DNA from: Piscinibacter defluvii
GTDB lineage: Bacteria > Pseudomonadota > Gammaproteobacteria > Burkholderiales > Burkholderiaceae_C
Assembly (NCBI RefSeq): GCF_004011805.1
Contig: NZ_RCHJ01000004.1
Coordinates: forward strand, 558,001 to 622,000
Reading direction: 5' to 3'
DNA: 64,000 bases
Under the pieces are notes generated by a model, which had not been told where the DNA came from, did not search any database, and saw only the letters and a list, made by a program, of their open reading frames with translations. Made by a program: the position numbers and the translations under genes. Each line of letters opens with the position of its first letter. The stretch's first letter is position 1. Positions 39,951-51,924 of this stretch are shown here, piece by piece.

Positions 39951-42614
39951 ACCGGCCAGGCGCCGCGCGCGCGCCAGCGCCGGATGCACGGACGAGACCG
40001 TGGCCTGCAGGTGGGTCAGCGCGTCGCGGGCCAGGTCACGCGCGGCGGCGGGCGAGCCGGCCGCCAGTTCACATTCGGCCAGGGCCAGGAGGTCGTCGCC
40101 GATGTCGGCGCTGGCCCCCGGATCCAGTGCGCGTGCCCGGGAGACGGCGAGGGCGGCCTGCAGCTCGCGCCGCGCCGCGCCGGCATCGCCTGCCAGCAGC
40201 CTGGCGCGCAGCCGGTGCAGCGCATGCCAGGCCGGGTCGCCCGGGCCGGCGTGGCGGCGCAGCAGCGCCTCGGCGCCGTCGGCCGCGTGCCGCGCCTGGC
40301 CCGGTGCGCCATCACGCAGCGCCTGGCTGCCGGACAGGATCAGCAGCTCGAGCTGCGCGTAGGGCACGGCACGCACCAGCGCGGCATGGGCGTCGTGCGC
40401 CCGGGACAGCCAGGCGCGAGCCTCGGCCGGGCGATCCAGCGCCTGCAACGCCCGCACCACGCCCAGCAGACTGCGCTGGATGCGCTCGTCGTCGCCGACC
40501 TCCGTGGCCTCGCGGTGCTGCGCCAGCAGGCCGGCCAGCGCCTCCTCGGCGCGGCCGGCGCGCAGCAGGTGCAGCGGGCGCGGCGGCGCCGCCGCCTGCA
40601 GCGCGCGCAAGGGCTGCCCGCCGGCATCGCGAATGCTCGCCAGCACGCGCCGCACCCCGTCACCGGTGGGCGTCTCGCGCCGCTGCCCGGCTTCCAGCAG
40701 CGCCTGCGCCTGCTCGGCCAGCGCCATCGCCTGCAGCGTCCGGCCAGCCCGCACGAGCAGCTGCGCGCGCCGCATCAGGGTGTCGGCCTGCATCTCGATC
40801 AGGTCCAGACCCGACGCGCTCTCGTCCGACTGCACTCGCTCGACCACCGCCAGCGCACCGGCCACGTCCCCCGCCAGGGCACGCGTATCGGCCTGGTCCA
40901 GCAGGCAGGAGCGGCGCGCCTGCGCCGGCCCGCTCGGATCCGCCGGATCGGGCGACAAGGCATCGAGGGCCCGGAGTTCGGCCGCAAACTGCGGCCCGGC
41001 GTCGGCGACCTGGCCCGACAGCACGCCATCCAGCGCGAGCCAGCAGGCCACATGGGCGGCGAGCGCGACGTCGCCTGCCGCGCGCGCGTCGGCCAGCGCG
41101 TCGCGCGCCGTCGTGCGGAAGCGCTGCAGCGCGCCGAGCTGGCGCTGCCGGTTGGCCACCACGGCCAGCAGCGTGGCACGCACCTGCGCATCGCCGGCGT
41201 ACTGCACGCGCATCGCCGCGGCGGCGCGGTCGAGACGGCGCGCCAGCTCGCCGGACGACAGGCTGGCCGACATGTCCACCAGCAGGTACTCCGCCAGCAC
41301 ATGGGTGCCTTCGGCGGCGCGTGCCGCCTTGCGCGCGGCCTGCGCCTCGGCGGCGGCCTGGTCGCGTGCGCGCAGGGCGGCCTGGGCCTGCCACCACGCC
41401 AGCCCGGTCCCGGCCAGCAGCGCCAGGGTCACTGCCGCACCGGCGCCGACCATCACGCGATGGCGCCGCACGAAGCGCGCGAACCGGTACCCGAGTGCGT
41501 CCGGCTGGGCCAGCACGGGCCGGTGCTCGAGGTGCCGCGCGATGTCCTCGGCAAACGCCGCGGCCGTGGCGTAGCGCCGCGCGGCGTCGCGCTGCAGCGC
41601 CTTCAGCACGATGGTGTCCAGGTCGCCGCGCAGCGCACGCCGGCGCGGCGCCGGCGCTCGCACGCTCGGTGCCGCCACCTCGGCCCGCGCGACCGCCTCC
41701 CCCAGCGCGGCGCGCTCGCCGCGCCGCAGCGTGTAGGGCCGCTGCCCGACGAGCAGCTCGTAGAGCACCACGCCGAGCGCATAGACGTCCGCGGCCGTGC
41801 CCACCGGCGCGCCGGCGAGCTGCTCGGGCGCGGCGTACTCGGGCGTCAGCACCGGGCCGGCCTGGCGCGTGAGTTCGGTCTCGACCGTCAGGCCCTGGTC
41901 CAGCAGCTTGGCAATGCCGAAGTCCAGCAGCTTCACCTCGCCGGCCCGGCTGACGAGGATGTTGGCCGGCTTCAGGTCGCGGTGCACCACCAGCTGCGCA
42001 TGGGCGTGCGCCACCGCCCGCGCCGCCTGCAGGAAGAGGCGCAGGCGCGCCGGCACGTCGAGCGCGTGGCGCTCGCAGTAGACGTCGATGCGCTCGCCCT
42101 CCACCAGCTCGAGGGCCAGCCAGGGCTGGCCGTCCGCCGCGACGCCGGCGTCGTGCAGGCGGGCGATGTTCGGGTGAGACAGCGAGGCCAGGATCTCGCG
42201 CTCGCGCGCCAGCCGCTCGGCCAGGCCGGCACGCCTCCACGCGCCGTGCGGCAGCTTCAGGGCCACCGGTCGGCGCTGCAGCATGTCCTCGCGCTCGGCC
42301 AGCCAGACGCTGGCCATGCCGCCGCTGCCCAGCTCGCGCACCAGCCGGTACGGCCCGACACGTTCGGGCAGGGGTGGCGGCGCCGCGAACTGGCCGGTCT
42401 CGACCTTGGGCAAGGTGGCCAGCAAGGCGGCGACGCCGGCGCCGGACCGCGCATGGTCGAGCAGCCCGGCCAGCCGCGGAGCGAAGGCACGGTCTTCGGG
42501 CGGCAATCCGTCGAGCCAGCGCGAGCGCGCGTCGGCCGGCTGCGCGAGGGCCTCGTCGAGCAGCTCGCGCAGCCGCGCCCAGTGCGCCGGGGTGAGGTCG
42601 AAGGCTTCTGCCAT
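39942..42614 (-). CDS. Serine/threonine protein kinase with C-terminal helical repeats
   Basis: 890-residue membrane-anchored Hanks-type kinase. Kinase domain at about residues 86-370: [17 protein letters not shown], catalytic Lys in [31 protein letters not shown], and APEQ. One TM helix ([22 protein letters not shown]) near 395, then about 470 residues of TPR-like helices, probably periplasmic. N-terminal [22 protein letters not shown] is shared with the 49150 kinase, so they are paralogues. It starts 17 bp after the PACE gene and ends the amine cluster. Confidence 0.9.
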   Translation of the reverse strand: MAEAFDLTPAHWARLRELLDEALAQPADARSRWLDGLPPEDRAFAPRLAGLLDHARSGAGVAALLATLPKVETGQFAAPPPLPERVGPYRLVRELGSGGMASVWLAEREDMLQRRPVALKLPHGAWRRAGLAERLAREREILASLSHPNIARLHDAGVAADGQPWLALELVEGERIDVYCERHALDVPARLRLFLQAARAVAHAHAQLVVHRDLKPANILVSRAGEVKLLDFGIAKLLDQGLTVETELTRQAGPVLTPEYAAPEQLAGAPVGTAADVYALGVVLYELLVGQRPYTLRRGERAALGEAVARAEVAAPSVRAPAPRRRALRGDLDTIVLKALQRDAARRYATAAAFAEDIARHLEHRPVLAQPDALGYRFARFVRRHRVMVGAGAAVTLALLAGTGLAWWQAQAALRARDQAAAEAQAARKAARAAEGTHVLAEYLLVDMSASLSSGELARRLDRAAAAMRVQYAGDAQVRATLLAVVANRQRQLGALQRFRTTARDALADARAAGDVALAAHVACWLALDGVLSGQVADAGPQFAAELRALDALSPDPADPSGPAQARRSCLLDQADTRALAGDVAGALAVVERVQSDESASGLDLIEMQADTLMRRAQLLVRAGRTLQAMALAEQAQALLEAGQRRETPTGDGVRRVLASIRDAGGQPLRALQAAAPPRPLHLLRAGRAEEALAGLLAQHREATEVGDDERIQRSLLGVVRALQALDRPAEARAWLSRAHDAHAALVRAVPYAQLELLILSGSQALRDGAPGQARHAADGAEALLRRHAGPGDPAWHALHRLRARLLAGDAGAARRELQAALAVSRARALDPGASADIGDDLLALAECELAAGSPAAARDLARDALTHLQATVSSVHPALARARRLAGAA

Positions 42615-42631
42615 GGTGCGTCGCCGCGGCC

Positions 42632-43096
42632 TCAGTCCGCCCGCGGCCTCGGCCGCTGATCCAGCGCCGGCGGTACCGGACGCAGCCGGTCGAACACCCA
42701 GTAGAACAGGTAACCGTAGGCCGCGTACACGGCCGACAGCCCGAGGTCGGCGGCGAGCGCACCCCACCAGCCCAGGTCGGTCAGGGCCCAGATCAGCGGC
42801 CAGGTCACCAGCACCGACGAGACCTCGAGCCCGATCGCGTGCACGCTGCGCAGGCCGTGCGGCCGGTCGCTCGCCACGCGCCCAGTGCGCCGGCGCTCGA
42901 TGCGATCGAACACGGTGTTGTAGAGCGCGGCCCACAGCATCACCGCGATCGACAGCGCGACCACGACCGTGAACGATTCGCCCATGGCCGCGCCGCTCAC
43001 CCAGGCATAGAGCGGCGCGACCAGCAGCAGACCGATGCCCTCGAACCAGAGCGTCTGGATCAGGCGTTCGCGCGGCGTGCGCAGGCCGGCGTCCAT
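42632..43096 (-). CDS. PACE family efflux transporter
   Basis: 154-residue protein with four TM helices in two BTP repeats. Hallmarks: [25 protein letters not shown] with the conserved membrane Glu (E19) and [14 protein letters not shown], repeated as [14 protein letters not shown] proteins such as AceI export chlorhexidine and short-chain diamines by proton antiport. It lies 5 bp after the pyruvoyl arginine decarboxylase gene; a GTG at 43105 would overlap it by 4 bp. Context suggests agmatine or a derivative as cargo (inference). Confidence 0.92.
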   Translation of the reverse strand: MDAGLRTPRERLIQTLWFEGIGLLLVAPLYAWVSGAAMGESFTVVVALSIAVMLWAALYNTVFDRIERRRTGRVASDRPHGLRSVHAIGLEVSSVLVTWPLIWALTDLGWWGALAADLGLSAVYAAYGYLFYWVFDRLRPVPPALDQRPRPRAD

Positions 43097-43101
43097 CGTG
43101 C

Positions 43102-43584
43102 TCACCACGGCTCGCTGGCGTACACCGCGATCACCAGCGCGCACACCGGCTCGCCCTCGCAGCGCGCGCTGGCGATCTCGGTGTGCACCGGGCCGAGCGC
43201 GACGCCGCGGCCCGCGGTCATCGCGCCGAGCGTGGCGTGCAGGTCCTGCTCGAGCCGCTCGCGTTCGCTGTCGTGCAGTTCGACGAACAGGCCGCGCCCG
43301 TCCGCGCCGTCCTGCACCCAGCCGATGCCGGCGTGCACCGCGTGGCCCGGGCGCTCCTCGCGCGCCTGCGACAGCACGCAGTACAGGCGCCGCCCCCAGT
43401 GCTGCGCCGGGCTGCGCCAGCGTGCGCGCTCGATGCGCCGGCCGGGCGGGATCACCGAGGAGAGCGTCAGCAGGTTGTAGTTCGCCACACCCGCGTCGCG
43501 CAGCGCGGCGTCGAAGGCGGCCAGGGCGGTCGGCCCGCGGCCCAGGCCGCGCGCCAGCACGATGGTGTCGAACGGGTCGTTCAT
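43102..43584 (-). CDS. Pyruvoyl-dependent arginine decarboxylase
   Basis: 160-residue PvlArgDC, which converts arginine to agmatine using a pyruvoyl group made by self-cleavage. The cleavage motif [14 protein letters not shown] is intact, with S42-S43 as the processing site. Downstream [17 protein letters not shown] and a C-terminal [11 protein letters not shown] fit the trimeric fold. Length matches archaeal and Chlamydia enzymes. Such enzymes are uncommon in betaproteobacteria, where SpeA-type PLP enzymes are usual. It lies 15 bp after the lipoprotein gene. Confidence 0.92.
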   Translation of the reverse strand: MNDPFDTIVLARGLGRGPTALAAFDAALRDAGVANYNLLTLSSVIPPGRRIERARWRSPAQHWGRRLYCVLSQAREERPGHAVHAGIGWVQDGADGRGLFVELHDSERERLEQDLHATLGAMTAGRGVALGPVHTEIASARCEGEPVCALVIAVYASEPW

Positions 43585-43599
43585 GTTCGTTCTCCCTGT

Positions 43600-46500
43600 T
43601 CACGGCACGATGCGCACCAGCAGCGGCTGCACCGCGAGGCCGTTGCCCGCCGAGCCCGACATCAGCAGCTTGCCGTCGGGCTGCACCAGCAGGTCGTATC
43701 CGCCGTCGCGGCCCTGTGCGGTGTCGAAGCGGTGGAACCCGCCGCTGCCGAAGCCGGTGTCCGGCGTGCCGTCGGGCAGGAAGCGCGCGACGATGGCGTC
43801 GTACGAGGTCGCGCTGTCCAGCGCGCTGCCGGCCACGACGATGCGCCCGTCGGCCTGCAGCACCAGCGCGGCCGGCGTGTCGGCGCCCGGGCCGATCTGC
43901 CGGAAGGCGAAGCCGTTGCTGCCGAAGCCGCTGTCGCGGCTGCCGTCGGCGTTCAGCCGCAGCACGCCGAAGGCGAAGTTGCCGAGTTCGCTGTAGGCCA
44001 CCGCGAGCAGGATGCGGCCGTCGGGCTGCAGCGCGAGCGCGCTCGCCTCGTCCCCGTTCGGGCTGAGGTCGACGATCACGCGGCCGCCGTTGCCGAAGCC
44101 GGCGTCCAGCGTGCCGTCGGGGTTGAAGCGCGCGATGCCGACGTCGCTCTCGTCGCCGCGGTCCTGGCTCACGCGCCCGGCCACCAGCAGCTTGCCGTCG
44201 CTCTGCAGCGCGGCGGCGTAGCCGAAGTCGAGCTGGGCGAACTCGGCCACTGCCCGGCCGCCGTTGCCGAAGCCCGCATCGAGGCTGCCGTCGGCGTTCA
44301 GCCGCACCAGCCCCATCGCCGAGTCGTCGGTGGTGGACGTGTACAGCGTGGTCGCGATGCCGGCCAGCACGATCTTGCCGTCGGGCTGCAGCAGCACGCG
44401 GTGGGCGTGGTCCGGCGCGCCGATCCAGTCCACCTGCAGCGGCTGGCCGCCGTTGAAGCCCGGGTCGCGCGCGCCGTCGGGCTCGAAGCGCGCGGCTGCG
44501 AAGTCGTAGGCGAGCGGCGACTGCGAGCTGCCGCGCGCCCGGCCGGCGGCAACGATGCGGCCGTCGGGCTGCACCGCCAGGTCGAGGATCTCGGCGCCAG
44601 CATTGCTGCTGCCCAGCACCTCGGTGACACGGCCCTGCGTGCCGAAGCTCGCATCGGGCGTGCCGTCGGGCAGGTAACGCGCCAGCGTGTTGCCGATCGC
44701 CGCGACGATGCGCCCGTCGGCCTGCAGCGCGATCGCCTTGGCCGCGCCGGCCGGGCCGGCCGTGACGCGCCCGCCGCTGCCGAAGGTCGGGTCGAGCCCG
44801 CTCGCGGGCGGCGGCGCGCTGCAGGTGACGGCGATGTCGTCCACGTCCGCCGCCACCGTGCCGCGGCCGCGCGTGACGCTGCAGACCTGCGTCGGGCTGG
44901 ACGGCTGCGTGCCCACCCGCACGTCGTAGGCCGCGCCGCTCGCGTAGCGCCCCGGGAACACGAAGCGACCGTCGGCCGCCACCGGCAGCGCGACGGCCCG
45001 CGCCTGGTCGCGCAGCACCAGCCCGGTTCCGGCGAGGCCGCTGACCGTGCCGCCGACCGTGAAGGTCGGCGCGGGCGTCGGGGCCGGGCGGTCGTCGTCG
45101 CGGATCGTCAGCGTGGCGGTGCGCTGCGTGCCCAGCTCGGCGCAGCCGCGCGGGTCGGCGATCCTCAGGCCGAGGGTCTCGTTCGGCTCGGCCACGCCAT
45201 CCAGCAGCAGCGGCAGGTGCAGCACGCGGCGTGTCTGCCCGTCACGGAACCAGACGCGCTGCGTGGTGGCCACGTAGTCGCTGCCGGCATGGGCGCTGCC
45301 GTCGCTGGTGCGCAGCTCGACGCTGGCGTCGCCGCTGTTGCCGCCCTCGCGCACGAGCACGATGCGCGCGCCCAGCGGCAGCTCGGCGCTGAAGAAGTCG
45401 GCCGACTCGAAGGCGATCGCGCCGGCGGCCGGATCGGCCGGTCCCGGGCAGGCCGGCGAGGGGTCCGGCCGCGGGTCGGCCGGCGGCACGTCCACCAGCG
45501 GCACCGGCTCGAGCCCGCTGACGATGAAGCCCACCCCGCCGGTGCGCGCCGGGTCGCGGAACCACGCGCCGGCGTAGGACTCGCGGCGGCGGTTGTTCAT
45601 CGCCTCCACGGTGAGCTCGGTGTCGACCAGGATCTCCGCGCCGATCGGCAGCTTGCCCAGCGGCACCTCCAGCACCAGCGGCTTGATCAGCTTGACGTGG
45701 GCGTGGCGCTTGCTGCCGTTGCCGTCGTGGTCGTAGGTGATGAGGAAGTCCTTGGGCTCCCAGGCACCCCACCAGTCCTCGCCGACCTCGTGCTCCCAGT
45801 TCCCGACCCAGCCGTTGAGCTGCGCGATGCCGTCGCGGCCCATCAGCGTCTCGAAGCCGTCCCTGGGGTTGGACGGGTCGCGGTCGGCCCGCACGCTGAA
45901 GCCGAACAGCACCCGTGCGTACATCGTGTCGCGGCAGTCGCTGACCGTGAAGCCGTCGCCCCAGGGGCATTCGGCGAAGGTCAGCGACTGCAGGTTGCCG
46001 TCGATCAGGTCGAGCCGAAGCTCGGTGATCACGTACTTCAGCGTGGCGTCGACGGCATTCTTGCGCCAGCGCTGGTGCTGCGAGTAGCTCACCCGGCCGC
46101 CGACCGCGCGGCCGTCGCCCAGCGCGCCGCTGGGGGCCTGCGCGCCGGCCCAGTAGGTCATGCCGTCCGCATTGGAGAACAGCTCCAGCCGCGCGATGGC
46201 GTCTCCGCCGTCCGGCGCGTTGAAGGCCAGGCCGCCAAGCTCGTACTCGTCGCCCACGAGGCCGGGCTCGTCGATGCGCGACTCGGGGTGGCTGATCAGC
46301 TCCGACAGCGCACGCGAGCTGCCGAGGTAGCGGTCGACCTTCCACGAGCGGCTGATGCTCGAAAGCTCCAGCGGCGGCTCCTCGGGCGGCGGGGGATCGC
46401 CGCCGCCGCCGCAGGCGGTCACCAGGGCGGCCAGCACGGCGGCGAGCGGGGCGGCGAGCAGGGCGCGCAGGGGCCCACGCCCCGGGGATCGGGTGTTCAT
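43600..46500 (-). CDS. Lipoprotein with Calx-beta domain and delta-60 repeats
   Basis: 966-residue secreted lipoprotein. Signal with lipobox LVTAC (about residue 30) followed by CGGGGDPPPPEEPP. Residues about 45-340 form an unassigned beta-rich domain; about 365-480 is a Calx-beta unit (REGGNSGDASVELRTSDGSAHAGSDYVATTQRVWF...TLTIRDDD), probably calcium-binding. Residues 600-966 hold seven delta-60 repeats, each closing with PDGTxDxxFGxxG and starting LQPDGRIVxAG, likely a beta-propeller. Its ATG overlaps the methyltransferase stop (ATGA). Role within an amine cluster is unclear. Confidence 0.88.
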   Translation of the reverse strand: MNTRSPGRGPLRALLAAPLAAVLAALVTACGGGGDPPPPEEPPLELSSISRSWKVDRYLGSSRALSELISHPESRIDEPGLVGDEYELGGLAFNAPDGGDAIARLELFSNADGMTYWAGAQAPSGALGDGRAVGGRVSYSQHQRWRKNAVDATLKYVITELRLDLIDGNLQSLTFAECPWGDGFTVSDCRDTMYARVLFGFSVRADRDPSNPRDGFETLMGRDGIAQLNGWVGNWEHEVGEDWWGAWEPKDFLITYDHDGNGSKRHAHVKLIKPLVLEVPLGKLPIGAEILVDTELTVEAMNNRRRESYAGAWFRDPARTGGVGFIVSGLEPVPLVDVPPADPRPDPSPACPGPADPAAGAIAFESADFFSAELPLGARIVLVREGGNSGDASVELRTSDGSAHAGSDYVATTQRVWFRDGQTRRVLHLPLLLDGVAEPNETLGLRIADPRGCAELGTQRTATLTIRDDDRPAPTPAPTFTVGGTVSGLAGTGLVLRDQARAVALPVAADGRFVFPGRYASGAAYDVRVGTQPSSPTQVCSVTRGRGTVAADVDDIAVTCSAPPPASGLDPTFGSGGRVTAGPAGAAKAIALQADGRIVAAIGNTLARYLPDGTPDASFGTQGRVTEVLGSSNAGAEILDLAVQPDGRIVAAGRARGSSQSPLAYDFAAARFEPDGARDPGFNGGQPLQVDWIGAPDHAHRVLLQPDGKIVLAGIATTLYTSTTDDSAMGLVRLNADGSLDAGFGNGGRAVAEFAQLDFGYAAALQSDGKLLVAGRVSQDRGDESDVGIARFNPDGTLDAGFGNGGRVIVDLSPNGDEASALALQPDGRILLAVAYSELGNFAFGVLRLNADGSRDSGFGSNGFAFRQIGPGADTPAALVLQADGRIVVAGSALDSATSYDAIVARFLPDGTPDTGFGSGGFHRFDTAQGRDGGYDLLVQPDGKLLMSGSAGNGLAVQPLLVRIVP

Positions 46501-47252
46501 GGCAGTCTCCTTCGTGCCGCTGCGAGCAGCACGGCGTCGTAGCCCAGCGCGCGCTGCCGCGGCGTGGGAGCCACCCGCAGGCGGCCGGGTTGCAGGTTCA
46601 GTTCGGGTGCGGCGAGCCAGCCGGACAGCTGCTGCTCGTCGATGCGCGCCGAAGCGAAGCGGCGCGCGCCGACGCGGTAGGTCGTGCAGCGCCGCAGGCA
46701 GGCCAGCAGCAGCAGGCCGCCGGGCGCGAGCAGGCTGGCGATGTTGGCCAGGTAGCGCCGGCAGGTCTGCGTGTCGTCGGTCGCGCTGTCGGCGCAGTAG
46801 CAGGACAGCACGATGCCGTAGCGCCCGCGTGCGGCCGCGCCGAGCGGGTCGGCCTCGCCGGCGTCGGCGCGCAGCAGCCGGTCGAGGCGCTCGCGCAACA
46901 ACCGCTCGCGCTCGCGCACGGCCGCCGCGCCGTCGCCGCTGCCCTCGCAGGCGAGCACCACGCGCGTGAAGGCGTTCCAGTCGTGCGCGCCGGGCGCGCC
47001 GCGCTGCCAGCGGCGGATCTCCTCGAGGTTGCGCTCGAGCAGGTCGGCCGCGTCGATGCGCTGCGCATGGCGCGCCAGCGGCAGTGCGTGGTGCAGCGTC
47101 GGGCCGGCGCCGAAGTCGATCGCACGCGCCACCGGCGGCTGCCCGGCCAGCTCCTCGACGATGAAGGGCAACGTGGCGCGCTCGTCGTCGGCTACCTCGA
47201 CGCAGTAGTGCCGCAGGTAGTCCGCCGGGCGCCAGTCGGCGAACGGGCTCAC
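46497..47252 (-). CDS. NNMT/PNMT/TEMT-family SAM-dependent N-methyltransferase
   Basis: 251-residue methyltransferase. Motif I AIDFGAGPTLHHALPLA matches the DIGSGPTIYQ signature of nicotinamide/phenylethanolamine N-methyltransferases. YLRHYC near the N-terminus, CRRYLANIASLLAPGGLLLLACL and TTYRVGARRFASARIDEQQL also follow that family. These enzymes methylate small amines; a bacterial member, GntF, methylates a guanidine in guanitoxin synthesis. The arginine decarboxylase downstream suggests an agmatine-related acceptor (inference). First large gene of the run, overlapping the lipoprotein start. Confidence 0.85.
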   Translation of the reverse strand: MSPFADWRPADYLRHYCVEVADDERATLPFIVEELAGQPPVARAIDFGAGPTLHHALPLARHAQRIDAADLLERNLEEIRRWQRGAPGAHDWNAFTRVVLACEGSGDGAAAVRERERLLRERLDRLLRADAGEADPLGAAARGRYGIVLSCYCADSATDDTQTCRRYLANIASLLAPGGLLLLACLRRCTTYRVGARRFASARIDEQQLSGWLAAPELNLQPGRLRVAPTPRQRALGYDAVLLAAARRRLP

Positions 47253-47310
47253 TGGAGCACCCTTTGCACCGCGTGCTGCGGGGTGCGCGCCGGGGAGCGG
47301 CCCGGCGCGC

Positions 47311-47664
47311 TCATTCGGCCGTCCTCAGCAGCAGCCAGGCGATGCCGGCCAGCACCAGCACCGCCACGCCCTGATCCAGCAGCGGCCAGTGCAGCACGCG
47401 CCCGCTGAGCGCCGCGACGCCGATGATGGTGGCGCCGAACCAGACCAGCGTCTGCGCCTCCGGGCTCACCACGCCCCACTGCGCCAGCTCGCGCAGCGCG
47501 AGCCAGTACATCAGCACGCCGAACTGGAAGCTCAGCGCCGAACGCAGCGCCTCGGCCCAGCGGAAGGCACCGTCCTGCCAGACCCGCGCGGCGTACACGA
47601 AGCCGAGCGCATCGCCCAGCCCGCACAGCAGGGTCAGAACCACGACCCACAGCAGCGTCACCAT
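47311..47664 (-). CDS. Small four-TM membrane protein
   Basis: 117 residues with four predicted TM helices (LLWVVVLTLLCGLGDALGFVYA; ALSFQFGVLMYWLALREL; TLVWFGATIIGVAALSG; GVAVLVLAGIAWLLL). No family recognised. AGGAGG ribosome site 6 nt before the ATG fixes the start over a GTG at 47670. It heads the amine cluster, divergent from the TetR gene, with the putative operator between. A 58 bp gap with a fragment of the GC repeat separates it from the methyltransferase gene. Confidence 0.8.
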   Translation of the reverse strand: MVTLLWVVVLTLLCGLGDALGFVYAARVWQDGAFRWAEALRSALSFQFGVLMYWLALRELAQWGVVSPEAQTLVWFGATIIGVAALSGRVLHWPLLDQGVAVLVLAGIAWLLLRTAE

Positions 47665-47684
47665 GGCCACCTCCTGTCCGCGTT

Positions 47685-47707
47685 ATAGTAGTTACTGCTA
47701 CCACTAT
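47685..47707. promoter_or_regulatory. TetR-type operator at the head of the amine cluster
   Basis: A 23 bp imperfect palindrome with arms ATAGT.GT and AC.ACTAT around an ACTGCT-like centre, in the 88 bp between the divergent 4-TM and TetR genes. It overlaps a plausible leftward -10 (TACTAT). Position and symmetry fit autoregulation and repression of the leftward run by the adjacent TetR protein. Confidence 0.55.
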
Positions 47708-47752
47708 TTCCAGGCGACAAAATGGGGGGTAAGCTCCCGACTCGCATACGCC

Positions 47753-48385
47753 ATGGCCCGCCCCCCCACCGACGTCCCCGCCCGCATCCTCGCGGCGGCC
47801 GAGCCGCTGTTCGCCGAGCTCGGCTTCTCGGGCTGCTCGCTGCTGCGCATCGCCAAGGCGGCCGGCACCAGCGAGTCCGGCGTGCTGCGCTTCTACGCCT
47901 CCAAGGAGGACGTGTTCTTCGCGGTGATCGAGGCCGCCCTGGCCGAGCTGCACGATCGCATCGATGCGGCGCTGGCGGCACCGGATGCGCCGCCGCCCGA
48001 GGCGGTGGTCGAGCGTCTGGTGCTGCTGCTGCGGGTGGTGTTCGACATGTACGCCGCGCACCCGGACAAGGCGGCGCTGGTCTTCTCCGAGGGCGGCCTG
48101 TCGGTCTACATGCTGCGGGGATCGGCCGGGCGCACGCTGATGACGCTGCCGGGCATGCTGCGCCTGGTCGAACGCGTCGATGCGCTGTTCGCACAGGGAT
48201 GCCGGCGCGGGCCCTTCGTCGGCATCGACCCGGTGGCCGGGCGCGAAGCCTGGTTCGGCATCGTCGAGGGGGCGATCCTCGGCTGGTTGCTGGCCAGCGC
48301 CCCGGAGGGCCACTACTCCTCGGCCTCGGCGCGCAAGATCCTCAACGTGGCGCGCAAGATGCTCCTGGGGCTGACGCTGCCCTGA
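47753..48385 (+). CDS. TetR/AcrR family transcriptional regulator
   Basis: 210-residue regulator. N-terminal HTH DVPARILAAAEPLFAELGFSGCSLLRIAKAAGTSESGVLRFYASKEDVF is unmistakable; the C-terminal ligand domain is helical with no named subfamily. Divergent from the 4-TM/methyltransferase/decarboxylase/PACE run and probably its repressor, possibly sensing an amine. Start MARPPTDVP at 47753. Confidence 0.9.
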   Translation: MARPPTDVPARILAAAEPLFAELGFSGCSLLRIAKAAGTSESGVLRFYASKEDVFFAVIEAALAELHDRIDAALAAPDAPPPEAVVERLVLLLRVVFDMYAAHPDKAALVFSEGGLSVYMLRGSAGRTLMTLPGMLRLVERVDALFAQGCRRGPFVGIDPVAGREAWFGIVEGAILGWLLASAPEGHYSSASARKILNVARKMLLGLTLP

Positions 48386-48398
48386 GACGCGGTGCACG

Positions 48399-48450
48399 GT
48401 TCGCTCCTTCCGGCACCCGCAGGGGCGCCCCTGCCAGGAAGAACGAAACC
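48399..48450. terminator. Putative bidirectional terminator hairpin
   Basis: GCAGGGGCGCCCCTGC is a perfect 16 bp palindrome, extended by GGTTCG...TTCC and GGAA...CGAAACC arms into a longer imperfect stem. It lies between the convergent TetR and sigma-factor genes, the place where a shared terminator is expected. Confidence 0.45.
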
Positions 48451-48484
48451 GGGTGGTCCGATCCGGACACGGCCCGCGGCGACG

Positions 48485-49021
48485 TCAGCGCAAGGCCTCG
48501 GCGAGGAACAGCCGCGCCTGCTCCCAGTCGCGCCGCACGGTGCGGTCGGTGACGCCCAGCGCCTGGGCGATCTCCAGGTCGTTCAGGCCGCCGAAGTAGC
48601 GCAGCTCGACCACCTTCGTCATGCGCGGGTCGACCCGCTCCATCTCCTGCAGCGCCTCGTGCACGCGCAGGATGTGCTCCTCGGCGCTGGGCAGGCCGGC
48701 CTGGTCGGCCACGTCGCCGGTCAGGGTCAGCAGCTGCACGTCGCCGCCGTGGCGCTCGGCCTGCCGCTGGCGCACCAGGTCGACGATGATCGAGCGCATC
48801 ACCCGGCCGGCATAGGCGAGGAAGCGCGGGCGGTCGGGGAAATCCGGCGGCGGCGTGCGGCTGAGCTTCAGGTAGGACTCGTGCACCAGCGCCGTGGTGT
48901 CCAGCATCACGTCGCGCCCGCCGCCGCGCAGCCGCGCGCGCGCGAGCTGGCGCAGCTCGCGATAGGTGGCGGCGAACAGCGTGTCGACGGCGCCGTCGCC
49001 AGGCGGAGGATCGAGCGGCAT
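48485..49021 (-). CDS. ECF-type RNA polymerase sigma factor
   Basis: 178-residue group IV sigma factor of the TIGR02999 type. Region 2: DTLFAATYRELRQLARARLRGGG...FLAYAGRVMRSIIVDLVRQRQAERHGG. Region 4: LQEMERVDPRMTKVVELRYFGGLNDLEIAQALGVTDRTVRRDWEQARLFLAEAL. Members often sit beside Hanks-type kinases instead of anti-sigma factors. Here the kinase gene at 49150 diverges from it across 128 bp, so phosphorylation control is likely. No anti-sigma gene is visible. Confidence 0.92.
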   Translation of the reverse strand: MPLDPPPGDGAVDTLFAATYRELRQLARARLRGGGRDVMLDTTALVHESYLKLSRTPPPDFPDRPRFLAYAGRVMRSIIVDLVRQRQAERHGGDVQLLTLTGDVADQAGLPSAEEHILRVHEALQEMERVDPRMTKVVELRYFGGLNDLEIAQALGVTDRTVRRDWEQARLFLAEALR

Positions 49022-49149
49022 GTTTCGGGCGTGGCAGTGGCGAGTCCGGACTATGCCGACTCGGCGCCGGCGCCGTCCACACCCCGAGCGCGTCAGCGTC
49101 TGGGGATGGACGGCGCCCCCCGGCCCGGCGCACCGTGGCGGCCCATGCC

Positions 49150-51913
<2,764 letters not shown>

Positions 51914-51924
<11 letters not shown>

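Noticed and set aside
39887-39952. N-terminal extension [17 protein letters not shown] on the GNAT protein
   Set aside because: It is translation of the 9 bp tandem repeat. The start at 39886 gives a normal GNAT length, and the repeat overlaps the kinase stop.
39942-48385. A complete guanitoxin-type biosynthetic cluster
   Set aside because: Only a GntF-like methyltransferase is suggested; no hydroxylase, cyclase, kinase or aminotransferase genes of that pathway are present.
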